Assembly (NCBI RefSeq): GCF_051014445.1
Contig: NC_135137.1
Span: forward strand, 14,323,501 to 14,387,500
From: Colletes latitarsis
Lineage: Eukaryota; Arthropoda; Insecta; Hymenoptera; Colletidae
Reading direction: 5' to 3'
DNA: 64,000 nucleotides
Under the pieces are notes generated by a model. It was given only the letters and a program-made list of their open reading frames with translations, had not been told where the DNA came from and made no database searches. The translations under genes and the position numbers were made by a program. Below are positions 1 to 9,912 of the stretch, piece by piece. Each line of letters opens with the position of its first letter. Within the stretch, counting starts at the first letter, position 1.

Positions 1-176
1 GCTCATACATTTGCATATTTCTCATACTTGATGGCCAGATTCTGGGCTTTTTTTGGTTTGGATCACGTAGTAATGCGGTACCACATTGAAACAGTCAATT
101 AAACCTGGTTCCGATCAATATTTTAGAGGATAGCACATGTTAGGTCTAGGTTAGGTCTGGGATTTGCACTCATCAG
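1..176. repeat. Reference monomer (defines the phase)
   Basis: This is the first complete monomer and the one used for numbering. From its start the consensus holds two CTCATACTT-like repeats (2-10 and 21-29), 'ggccagat' (33-40), a T-tract (48-54), 'gatcacgtag' (61-70), the GGTACC palindrome (74-85), 'acagtcaattaaacctgg' (91-108), 'cgatcaatattttagagg' (112-129) and the doubled TTAGG element (139-160). This copy carries local variants: 'acattt' instead of 'actttc' near the start, and 'gcggtacc' at the palindrome. The start point is arbitrary because the array is circularly permutable. Confidence 0.9.
139..160. repeat. 11-bp tandem subrepeat with TTAGG core (example copy)
   Basis: GTTAGGTCTAG (139-149) is followed directly by GTTAGGTCTGG (150-160), so two 11-bp units differing at one base lie in tandem in each monomer. 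Each contains TTAGG, the telomere repeat of many arthropods, but the 11-bp spacing is not that of a telomere array. In eight monomers an 11-bp block is missing, and in seven of these it is exactly one of these units. Many monomers carry 'ggtataggttaggtctgg' or 'aagtatgggttaggtctagg' instead. Confidence 0.85.
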
Positions 177-223
177 GCTCATACATTCGCATATTTCTCA
201 TACTTGATGGCCAGATTCTGGGC

Positions 224-230
224 TTTTTTT
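224..230. other. T-tract of the monomer (example copy)
   Basis: Seven consecutive T sit at consensus 48-54, here in the second monomer. Together with the following 'ggtttgg' they form the most length-variable and most substituted part of the unit. Alternatives are 'tttttccgg', 'ttccactgg', 'ttttttctgc', 'ttcgccgg' and 'tttttttgc'. Most 175- and 177-bp monomers owe their length to this tract: shorter by one near 1,108, 4,975, 8,848, 11,309, 23,433, 27,830, 33,626, 55,058 and 59,455; longer by one near 16,062, 16,753, 47,687 and 48,378. This pattern suggests polymerase slippage. Subfamilies are most easily told apart here. Confidence 0.8.
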
Positions 231-249
231 GGTTTGGATCACGTAGTAA

Positions 250-261
250 TGTGGTACCACA
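250..261. other. 12-bp perfect palindrome TGTGGTACCACA (example copy)
   Basis: This is a perfect inverted repeat centred on GGTACC, at consensus positions 74-85, shown here in the second monomer. It recurs in most monomers. Common partial breaks are 'gcggtacc' (one arm), 'gtcgtacc', 'gaagtacc' and 'ggtgcc'. A symmetric site of this kind could bind a dimeric protein or form a small hairpin when single-stranded. Both are inferences; no known recognition sequence is matched with confidence. Confidence 0.85.
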
Positions 262-528
262 CTGAAACAGTCAATTAAACCTAGCCTGGGTCAACATTTC
301 AAAGGATATCGCATGTTAAGTATGGGTTAGATCTAGGATTTGCCCTCAATAGGCTCATACTTTCGCATATTTCTTATACTTGATGGCCAGATTCTGGGAT
401 TTTTTTGGCTTGGATCACGTAGTAATTTGGTACCACACTGAAACAGTCGACTAAACCTGGTCTCGATCAATATTTCAGAGGATAACGCATGTTATGTCTA
501 GGTTAGGCCTGGGATTTGCCTTAATCAG

Positions 529-704
529 ACTCATACTTTCGCATTCTTCTCATACTTGTTGAACAGATCCTGGGTTTTTTCTGCTTTGGATCACTTAGTA
601 ATGTGGTACCACACTGAAACAGTCAATTAAACCTAGTCTGGGTCAACATTTCAAAGTATATCGCATGTTAAGTATGGGTTAGGTCTAGGATTAGCCCTCA
701 ATAG
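529..704. repeat. Subfamily C monomer (example): 'gcattcttctc' and 'ttgaacagatcc'
   Basis: Diagnostic bases are 'cagactcatac' at the start, 'gcattcttctcatac', 'gttgaacagatcctgggt', 'ttttttctgctttgg', 'cacttagtaatg' and 'cctagtctgggtcaacat'. It is usually followed by the 'aagtatgggt' and 'ccctcaatagg' junction into the next monomer, often a subfamily D copy. The recurring C-then-D order shows that dimers or longer units, not single monomers, have been spread. Confidence 0.8.
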
Positions 705-705
705 G

Positions 706-733
706 CTCATACTTTCGCATATTTCTCATACTT
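706..733. repeat. 9-bp direct repeats CTCATACTT, 19 bp apart (example copy)
   Basis: CTCATACTT occurs at 706-714 and again at 725-733, separated by 'tcgcatattt'. This is consensus 2-10 and 21-29. The pair is present in most monomers. In the subfamily with 'tttatcaatcttg' the second copy is degenerate. It may be a trace of an ancestral shorter unit. Confidence 0.75.
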
Positions 734-803
734 GATGTCCAGATTCTGTGCTTTTTTTGGTTTGGACGACGTAGTAATGCGGTACCACATTGAAACAGTC
801 CAT

Positions 804-1783
804 TAAACCTGGTTTCGATCGATATTTTAGAGGATAACGCATGTTAGGTCTAGGTTAGGTCTGGGATTCGCTCTCATCAGGCTCATACCGTCGCATATTT
901 CTCATACTTGTTGGCCAGATCCTGGGCGTTTTCTGGTATGGATCACGTAGTAATGTGGTACCACACTGAAGCTGTCGACGTAACCTGGTCTCGATCAAGA
1001 TTTTAGAGGATAACGCATGTTGGGTATAGGTTAGGTCTGGGATTTGCTCTCATCAGGCTCATACTTTCGCATATTTCTCACACTTGATGGCCAGATTCTG
1101 GGCTTTTCCGGTTTGGATCACGTAGTAATGTGGTATGACACTGAAACAGTCGACTAAACCTGGTCTCGTTCAATATTTTAGAGGATAACACATGTTAGGT
1201 CTAGGTTAGGTCTGGGATTTTCACTCATCTGGCTCATACTTTCGCATATTTCTCATACTTGGTGGCCAGATTCTGATCCTTTTTTTGCTTGGATCACGTA
1301 GTAATGAAGTACCACACTGAAACAGTCTATTAAACCTGGTTTCGATCAATATCTTAGAGGATATCGCATGTTAAGTCTAGGTTAGGTCTGGGATTTCCTC
1401 TCATCAGGCTCATACTTTCGCATATTTCTCATACTTGTTGGTCAGATCCTGGGCTTTTTCTGGTTTGGATCACGTAGTAATGTGGTACCACACTGAAACA
1501 GTCGACTAAACCTGGTTTCGATCGATATTTTAGAGGATAACGCATGTTAGGTCTAGGTTAGGTCTGGGATTCGCTCTCATCAGGCTCATACCGTCGCATA
1601 TTTCTCATACTTGTTGGCCAGATCCTGGGCGTTTTCTGGTATGGATCACGTAGTAATGTGGTACCACACTGAAGCTGTCGACGTAACCTGGTCTCGATCA
1701 AGATTTTAGAGGATAACGCATGTTGGGTATAGGTTAGGTCTGGGATTTGCTCTCATCAGGCTCATACTTTCGCATATTTCTCA
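804..1783. repeat. 4-monomer tandem duplication (period 703)
   Basis: 804-1080 recurs at 1507-1783. Shared rare variants are 'tttcgatcgatatt', 'ggattcgctctc', 'cataccgtcgcat', 'gggcgttttctggtatgg' and 'gaagctgtcgacgtaacc'. The period is 704 minus 1 because of a shortened T-tract near 1108. Confidence 0.8.
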
Positions 1784-2840
1784 TACTTGTTGGCCAGATC
1801 CTGGGCTTTTTCTGGTTTGGATCACGTAGTAATGTGGTACCACACTGACACAGTCAATTAAACCTGGTTTCGATCAATATTTTAGAGGATAACACATGTT
1901 AGGTCTAGGTTAGGTCTGGGATTTGTTCTCATCAGGCTCATACTTTTGCATATTTCTCAATCTTGTTGGACAGATCCTGGGCTGTCACTGGTTTGGATCA
2001 CATAGTAATGTAGTACCACATTGACACAGTCGATTAAACCTGGTTTCGATCAATATTTTAGAGGATAACTCATGTTAGGTCTGGTTTAGGTGTAGGATTT
2101 ACCCTCATAAGGCTCATACTTCCGCATATTTCTCATACTTGATGGCCAGATTCTGGGCATTTTCCGGTTTGGATCACATAGTAATGTGGTACCACACTGA
2201 AAAAGTCGGCTACACCTGGTCTCGATCAATATTTCAGGGGATAACGCATGTTAGGTTAGGGTAGGTCTGGGATTTGCTCTCATCAGGCTCATACTTTCGC
2301 ATGTTTCTCATACTTGATGGCCAGATTCTGGGCTTTTTTTGGCTTGGATCACGTAGTAATGTGGTACCACACTGAAACAATCAAACTAAACCTGGTCTCG
2401 ATGAATATTTTAGGGGATAACGCGTGTTAGGTCTAGGTTAGGTCTGGGATTTGCACTCATCAGGCTCATACTTTCGCATATTTATCAATCTTGATGGCCA
2501 GATTCTGGGCTTTTTTTGGCTTGGAACACGTAGCAATGTGGTACCACACTAAAACTGTCTATTAAACCTGGTTTCGATCAATATCTTAGAGGATATCGCA
2601 TGTTAGGTCTAGGTTAGGTCTGGGATTTGCACTCATCAGGATCATACTTTCGCATATTTCTCATACTTGTTGGTCAGATTCTGGGCTTTTTTTGGCTTAG
2701 ATCACGTAGTAATGTGGTACCACACTGAAACAGTCGACTAAACCTGGTCTCGATCAATATTTTAGGGGATAACGCATGTTTGGTCTAGGTTAGGTCTGAG
2801 ATTTGCACTCATCAGGCTCATACTTTCGCATATTTATCAT
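1784..2840. repeat. Six diverse monomers with no close partner found
   Basis: This stretch continues the array in phase, but by eye I did not find another interval in the window matching it over several monomers. It includes single copies with private variants such as 'gctgtcactgg' (1981), 'gaaaaagtcggctacacc' (2199) and 'aacacgtagcaatg' (2524). It holds only satellite. Confidence 0.6.
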
Positions 2841-4080
2841 ACTTGCTGAACAGTTCCTGCGTTTTTTCTGCTTTGGATCACTTAGTAATGTGGTACCACA
2901 CTGAAACAGTCAATTAAACCTAGTCTGGGTCAACATTTCAAAGGATATCGCATGTTAAGTATGGGTCAGGTCTAGGATTTGCCCTCAATAGGCTCATACT
3001 TTCGCATATTTCTCATACTTGATGGCCAGATTCTGGGCTTTTTCCGGCATGTGTCACGTGGTAATGTGGTACCACACTGAAACAGTCAATTAAGCCTAGA
3101 CTGGTTCAACGATTCAAAGGATAACGCATGTTAGGTCTAGGTTAGGTCTGGGATTCGCTCTCATCAGGCTCATACCGTCGCATATTTCTCATACTTGTTG
3201 GTCAGATCCTGGGCTTTCGCCGGTATGGGTCACGTAGTAATGTGGTACCACACTGAAACAGTCGACTAAACCTGGTCACGATCAATATTTTTGAGGATAA
3301 CGCATGTTAGGTATAGGTTAGGTCTGGGATTTACTCTCATCAGGCTCATACTATCGCATATTTATTAATCTTGTTGGCCAGATCCTGGGCTTTCACTGGT
3401 TTGGATCACATAGTAATGTGGTACCACATTGACACAGTCAATTAAACCTGGTTTCGATCAATATTTTAGAGGATAACAAATGTTAGGTCTAGGTTAGGTC
3501 TGGGATTAGCACTCATCAGGATCATACTCTCGCATGTTTCTCATACTTGATGGCCAGATTCTGGGCTTTCGCCGGTATGGGTCACGTAGTAATGTGGTAC
3601 CACACTGAAACAGTTGACTAAACCTGGTCTCGATCAATATTTCAGAGGATAACGCATATTATGTCTAGGTTAGGCCTGGGATTTGCCCTGATCAGACTCA
3701 TACTTTCGCATGCTTCTCATACTTGCTGAACAGATCCTGCGTTTTCTCTGCTTTGGATCACTTAGTAATGTGGTACCACACTGAAACAGTCAATTAAACC
3801 TAGTCTGGGTCAACATTTCAAAGGATATCGCATGTTAAGTATGGGTCAGGTCTAGGATTTGCCCTCAATAGGCCCATACTTTCGCATATTTCTCATACTT
3901 GATGGCCAGATTCTGGGCTTTTTCCGGCATGGGTCACGTGGTAATGTGGTACCACACTGAAACAGTCAATTAAGCCTAGACTGGTTCAACGATTCAAAGG
4001 ATAACGCATGTTAGGTCTAGGTTAGGTCTGGGATTCGCTCTCATCAGGCTCATACCGTCGCATATTTCTCATACTTGTTG
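2841..4080. repeat. 5-monomer tandem duplication (period 880)
   Basis: 2841-3200 recurs at 3721-4080, beginning with 'acttgctgaacag' of a subfamily C monomer and followed by a CACGTG monomer. A third partial copy starts at 4249, three monomers later. The wider interval 2862-4027 also matches 14,475-15,640 at an offset of 11,613 (66 monomers minus 3), and through the large duplication also 46,100-47,265. Confidence 0.8.
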
Positions 4081-4493
4081 GCCAGATCCTGGGCATTTTC
4101 TGGTATGGATCACGTAGTAATGTGGTACCACACTGAAGCAGTCGCATAAACCAGGTCTCGATCAATATTTTAGAAGATAACGCATATTATGTCTAGGTTA
4201 GGCCTGGGATTTGCCCTCATCAGACTCATACTTTCGCATTCTTCTCATACTTGCTGAACAGATCCTGCGTTTTTTCTGCTTTGGATCACTTAGCAATGTG
4301 GTACCACACTGAAACAGTGAATTAAACCTAGTCTGGGTCAACATTTCAAAGGATATCGCATGTTAAGTATGGGTCAGGTCTAGGATTTGCCCTCAATAGG
4401 CTCATACTTTCGCATATTTCTCATACTTGATGGCCAGATTCTGGGCTTTTTTTGGTTTGGATCACGTAGCAATGTGGTACCACACTGAAACAG

Positions 4494-4845
4494 ACGACTA
4501 AACCTGGTCTCGATCAATATTTCAGAGGATAAGGCATGCTAGGTCTACGTTAGGTGTGGGATTTGCTCTCATCAGGCTCATACATTCGCATACTTCTCAT
4601 ACTTGATGGCCAGATTCTGGGCTTTTTCCGGTTTGGATCACGTAGTAATGTGGTACCACACTGAAACAGTCGACTAAACCTGGTCTCGATCAATATTTCA
4701 GAGGATAAGGCATGCTAGGTCTACGTTAGGTGTGGGATTTGCTCTCATCAGGCTCATACATTCGCATACTTCTCATACTTGATGGCCAGATTCTGGGCTT
4801 TTTCCGGTTTGGATCACGTAGTAATGTGGTACCGCACTGAAACAG
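4494..4845. repeat. Recent single-monomer tandem duplication
   Basis: Two adjacent 176-bp monomers (4494-4669 and 4670-4845) are almost identical. Both carry the rare 'ggataaggcatgctagg' and 'ctacgttaggtgtggg'. I see one difference at the palindrome ('accgcactg' in the second). Neighbouring monomers elsewhere are much more different, so this is a young one-unit duplication. Confidence 0.8.
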
Positions 4846-4855
4846 TCGACTAAAC

Positions 4856-5578
4856 CTGGTCTCGATCAAGATTTTAGAGGATAACGCATGTTGGGTATAG
4901 GTTAGGTCTGGGATTTGCTCTCATCAGGCTCATACTTTCGCATATTTCTCACACTTGATGGCCAGATTCTGGGCTTTTCCGGTTTGGATCACGTAGTAAT
5001 GTGGTATGACACTGAAACAGTCGACTAAACCTGGTCTCGTTCAATATTTTAGAGGATAACACATGTTAGGTCTAGGTTAGGTCTGGGATTTTCACTCATC
5101 AGGCTCATACTTTCGCATATTTCTCATACTTGATGGCCAGATTCTGATCTTTTTTTTGCTTGGATCACGTAGTAATGAAGTACCACACTGAAACAGTCTA
5201 TTAAACCTGGTTTCGATCAATATCTTAGAGGATATCGCATGTTAAGTCTAGGTTAGGTCTGGGATTTCCTCTCATCAGGCTCATACTTTCGCATATTTCT
5301 CATACTTGTTGGTCAGATCCTGGGCTTTTTCTGGTTTGGATCACGTAGTAATGTGGTATCACACTGAAACAGTCGACTAAACCTGGTTACGATCAATATT
5401 TTAGAGGATAACGCATGTTAGGTATAGGTTAGGTCTGGGATTAACTCTCATCAGGCTCATACTTTCGCATATTTATCAATCTTGTTGGCTAGATCCTGGG
5501 CTTCCACTGGTTTGGATCACGTAGTAATGTGGTACCACACTGAAACTGTCGAGTAAACCTGGTCACGATCAATATTTT
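4856..5578. repeat. 22-monomer-offset block (partners at 985 and 8727)
   Basis: This block matches 8727-9449 at an offset of 3,871, and its first part matches 985-1515 at the same offset. The three positions of 'ttgggtatag' (1020, 4891, 8762) are exactly 3,871 apart. The 'ggtatgacac' palindrome variant and shortened T-tract are shared. Small differences include 'ttaactctc' against 'tttgctctc'. Confidence 0.75.
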
Positions 5579-8477
5579 TGAGGATAACGCATGTTAGGTA
5601 TAGGTTAGGTCTGGGATTTGCTCTCATCAGGCTCATACTATCGCATATTTATTAATCTTGTTGGCCAGATCCTGGGCTTCCACTGGTTTGGATCACATAG
5701 TAATGTGGTACCACATTGACACAGTCAATTAAACCTGGTTTCGATCAATATTTTAGAGGATAACAAATGTTAGGTCTAGGTTAGGTCTGGGATTAGCACT
5801 CATAAGGATCATACTCTCGCATGTTTCTCATACTTGATGGCCAGATTCTGGGCTTTCGCCGGTATGGGTCACGTAGTAATGTGGTACCACACTGAAACAG
5901 TTGACTAAACCTGGTCTCGATCAATATTTCAGAGGATAACGCATATTATGTCTAGGTTAGGCCTGGGATTTGCCCTCATCAGACTCATACTTTCGCATGC
6001 TTCTCATACTTGATGGCCAGATTCTGGGCTTTTTTTGGTTTGGATCACGTAGTAATGTGGTACCACAATGAAACAGTCCATTAAACCTGGTTTCGATCAA
6101 TATTATGGAGGATAGCACATGTTAGGTCTAGGTTAGGACTGGGATTTGCACTCATCAGGCTCATACATTTGCATATTTCTCATACTTGATGGCCAGATTC
6201 TGGGCTTTTTTTGGTTTGGATCACGTAGTAATGCGGTACCACATTGAAACAGTCAATTAAACCTGGTTCCGATCAATATTTTAGAGGATAGCACATGTTA
6301 GGTCTAGGTTAGGTCTGGGATTTGCACTCATCAGGCTCATACATTCGCATATTTCTCATACTTGATGGCCAGATTCTGGGCTTTTTTTGGTTTGGATCAC
6401 GTAGTAATGTGGTACCACACTGAAACAGTCAATTAAACCTAGCCTGGGTCAACATTTCAAAGGATATCGCATGTTAAGTATGGGTTAGATCTAGGATTTG
6501 CCCTCAATAGGCTCATACTTTCGCATATTTCTTATACTTGATGGCCAGATTCTGGGTTTTTTTTGGCTTGGATCACGTAGTAATTTGGTACCACACTGAA
6601 ACAGTCGACTAAACCTGGTCTCGATCAATATTTCAGAGGATAACGCATGTTATGTCTAGGTTAGGCCTGGGATTTGCCTTAATCAGACTCATACTTTCGC
6701 ATTCTTCTCATACTTGTTGAACAGATCCTGGGTTTTTTCTGCTTTGGATCACTTAGTAATGTGGTACCACACTGAAACAGTCAATTAAACCTAGTCTGGG
6801 TCAACATTTCAAAGTATATCGCATGTTAAGTATGGGTTAGGTCTAGGATTAGCCCTCAATAGGCTCATACTTTCGCATATTTCTCATACTTGATGGCCAG
6901 ATTCTGGGCTTTTTCCGGCATGGGTCACGTGGTAATGTGGTACCACACTGAACCAGTCAATCAAGCCTAGTCTGGTTCAACATTTCAAAGGATAACGCAT
7001 GTTAGGTATAGGTTAGGTCTGGGATTAACTCTCATCAGGCTCATACTTTCGCATATTTATCAATCTTGTTGGCTAGATCCTGGGCTTCCACTGGTTTGGA
7101 TCACGTAGTAATGTGGTACCACACTGAAACTGTCGAGTAAACCTGGTCACGATCAATATTTTTGAGGATAACGCATGTTAGGTATAGGTTAGGTCTGGGA
7201 TTTGCTCTCATCAGGCTCATACTATCGCATATTTATTAATCTTGTTGGCCAGATCCTGGGCTTCCACTGGTTTGGATCACATAGTAATGTGGTACCACAT
7301 TGACACAGTCAATTAAACCTGGTTTCGATCAATATTTTAGAGGATAACAAATGTTAGGTCTAGGTTAGGTCTGGGATTAGCACTCATAAGGATCATACTC
7401 TCGCATGTTTCTCATACTTGATGGCCAGATTCTGGGCTTTCGCCGGTATGGGTCACGTAGTAATGTGGTACCACACTGAAACAGTTGACTAAACCTGGTC
7501 TCGATCAATATTTCAGAGGATAACGCATATTATGTCTAGGTTAGGCCTGGGATTTGCCCTCATCAGACTCATACTTTCGCATGCTTCTCATACTTGATGG
7601 CCAGATTCTGGGCTTTTTTTGGTTTGGATCACGTAGTAATGTGGTACCACAATGAAACAGTCCATTAAACCTGGTTTCGATCAATATTATGGAGGATAGC
7701 ACATGTTAGGTCTAGGTTAGGACTGGGATTTGCACTCATCAGGCTCATACATTTGCATATTTCTCATACTTGATGGCCAGATTCTGGGCTTTTTTTGGTT
7801 TGGATCACGTAGTAATGCGGTACCACATTGAAACAGTCAATTAAACCTGGTTCCGATCAATATTTTAGAGGATAGCACATGTTAGGTCTAGGTTAGGTCT
7901 GGGATTTGCACTCATCAGGCTCATACATTCGCATATTTCTCATACTTGATGGCCAGATTCTGGGCTTTTTTTGGTTTGGATCACGTAGTAATGTGGTACC
8001 ACACTGAAACAGTCAATTAAACCTAGCCTGGGTCAACATTTCAAAGGATATCGCATGTTAAGTATGGGTTAGATCTAGGATTTGCCCTCAATAGGCTCAT
8101 ACTTTCGCATATTTCTTATACTTGATGGCCAGATTCTGGGATTTTTTTGGCTTGGATCACGTAGTAATTTGGTACCACACTGAAACAGTCGACTAAACCT
8201 GGTCTCGATCAATATTTCAGAGGATAACGCATGTTATGTCTAGGTTAGGCCTGGGATTTGCCTTAATCAGACTCATACTTTCGCATTCTTCTCATACTTG
8301 TTGAACAGATCCTGGGTTTTTTCTGCTTTGGATCACTTAGTAATGTGGTACCACACTGAAACAGTCAATTAAACCTAGTCTGGGTCAACATTTCAAAGTA
8401 TATCGCATGTTAAGTATGGGTTAGGTCTAGGATTAGCCCTCAATAGGCTCATACTTTCGCATATTTCTCATACTTGA
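5407..8477. repeat. 9-monomer tandem duplication (period 1,584)
   Basis: 5407-6893 recurs at 6991-8477, exactly nine monomers away, with near-complete identity. Shared marks include 'ttaggactgggatt', 'attatggaggatagcac' and 'catacatttgcat'. The 97 bases between (6894-6990) are the CACGTG part of a subfamily D monomer, without a partner in the second copy, where 'gatgtccagattctgtgc' follows. Confidence 0.85.
6863..7038. repeat. Subfamily D monomer (example) with CACGTG
   Basis: Diagnostic bases are 'tttttccggcatgggtcac', which creates GTCACGTG with the E-box CACGTG at 6926-6931, then 'aagcctagtctggttcaac' and 'atttcaaaggataacgc'. Most other monomers have CACGTAG or CACATAG at this place, so the palindromic E-box is a property of this subfamily. 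It usually follows a subfamily C monomer. GTCACGTG also fits the yeast CDEI consensus RTCACRTG. Whether any host protein uses it is unknown. Confidence 0.75.
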
Positions 8478-9257
8478 TGTCCAGATTCTGTGCTTTTTTT
8501 GGTTTGGACGACGTAGTAATGCGGTACCACATTGAAACAGTCCATTAAACCTGGTTTCGATCGATATTTTAGAGGATAACGCATGTTAGGTCTAGGTTAG
8601 GTCTGGGATTCGCTCTCATCAGGCTCATACCGTCGCATATTTCTCATACTTGTTGGCCAGATCCTGGGCGTTTTCTGGTATGGATCACGTAGTAATGTGG
8701 TACCACACTGAAGCTGTCGACGTAACCTGGTCTCGATCAAGATTTTAGAGGATAACGCATGTTGGGTATAGGTTAGGTCTGGGATTTGCTCTCATCAGGC
8801 TCATACTTTCGCATATTTCTCACACTTGATGGCCAGATTCTGGGCTTTTCCGGTTTGGATCACGTAGTAATGTGGTATGACACTGAAACAGTCGACTAAA
8901 CCTGGTCTCGTTCAATATTTTAGAGGATAACACATGTTAGGTCTAGGTTAGGTCTGGGATTTTCACTCATCTGGCTCATACTTTCGCATATTTCTCATAC
9001 TTGGTGGCCAGATTCTGATCCTTTTTTTGCTTGGATCACGTAGTAATGAAGTACCACACTGAAACAGTCTATTAAACCTGGTTTCGATCAATATCTTAGA
9101 GGATATCGCATGTTAAGTCTAGGTTAGGTCTGGGATTTCCTCTCATCAGGCTCATACTTTCGCATATTTCTCATACTTGTTGGTCAGATCCTGGGCTTTT
9201 TCTGGTTTGGATCACGTAGTAATGTGGTACCACACTGAAACAGTCGACTAAACCTGG
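7743..9257. repeat. Duplicated block, copy 2 (pair with 1-1515)
   Basis: This is the right-hand partner of bases 1-1515. Its first 735 bases are also the end of the second copy of a 9-monomer tandem duplication (6991-8477). From 8472 onward it has a further partner at 10,935. The block has therefore taken part in at least three separate exchanges. Confidence 0.85.
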
Positions 9258-9289
9258 TTACGATCAATATTTTAGAGGATAACGCATGT

Positions 9290-9912
9290 TAGGTATAGGT
9301 TAGGTCTGGGATTTGCTCTCATCAGGCTCATACTTTCGCATATTTATCAATCTTGTTGGCTAGATCCTGGGCTTCCACTGGTTTGGATCACGTAGTAATG
9401 TGGTACCACACTGAAACTGTCGAGTAAACCTGGTCACGATCAATATTTTAGGGGATAACGCATGTTAGGCCTAGGTTAGGTCTGGGATTTGCTCTCATCA
9501 GGCTCATAATTTTGCATATTTATCAATCTTGTTGGCCAGATTCTGGGCTTTCTTTGGTTTGGATCACGTAGTAATGCGGTACCACATTGAAACAGTCAAT
9601 TAAACCTGGTTCCGATCAATATTTTAGAGGATAGCACATGTTAGGTCTAGGTTAGGTCTGGGATTTGCTCTCATCAGGCTCATACTTTCGCATATTTATC
9701 AATCTTGTTGGCTAGATCCTGGGCTTCCACTGGTTTGGATCACGTAGTAATGTGGTACCACACTGAAACTGTCGAGTAAACCTGGTCACGATCAATATTT
9801 TAGGGGATAACGCATGTTAGGCCTAGGTTAGGTCTGGGATTTGCTCTCATCAGGCTCATAATTTTGCATATTTATCAATCTTGTTGGCCAGATTCTGGGC
9901 TTTCTTTGGTTT
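9290..9912. repeat. 2-monomer tandem duplication (period 352)
   Basis: 9290-9560 recurs at 9642-9912. Both start with the 'ggctagatcctgggc' B-type monomer followed by one with 'ttaggcctaggttagg' and 'cataattttgcat'. The intervening part differs at 'cggtaccac' against 'cggtgccac'. Confidence 0.75.

Larger units (their letters stand above)
1..1515. repeat. Duplicated block, copy 1 (pair with 7743-9257)
   Basis: Bases 1-1515 match 7743-9257 at an offset of 7,742 (44 monomers minus 2) with very few differences. Both include the unusual 'gatgtccagattctgtgc' and 'ggacgacgtag' monomer (near 737 and 8478) and the 'ttggtggccagattctgatc' monomer (near 1259 and 9001). The first 735 bases also match 6159-6893. 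The block probably continues left of the window. The match stops at 1516, where 'ttcgatcg' replaces 'tacgatca'. Confidence 0.85.

Noticed and set aside
139..160. Interstitial telomere array
   Set aside because: TTAGG occurs only twice per monomer at 11-bp spacing and is embedded in a longer unit. There is no run of consecutive TTAGG.
224..230. T-tract as a terminator or poly(A) trace of a retroelement
   Set aside because: It has no upstream stem-loop or coding region and recurs at the same place in every monomer. It is part of the satellite unit.
6926..6931. CACGTG as a promoter element
   Set aside because: No gene or transcript start is nearby. The motif is a subfamily-specific base change within the satellite, so it is reported only as a variant.
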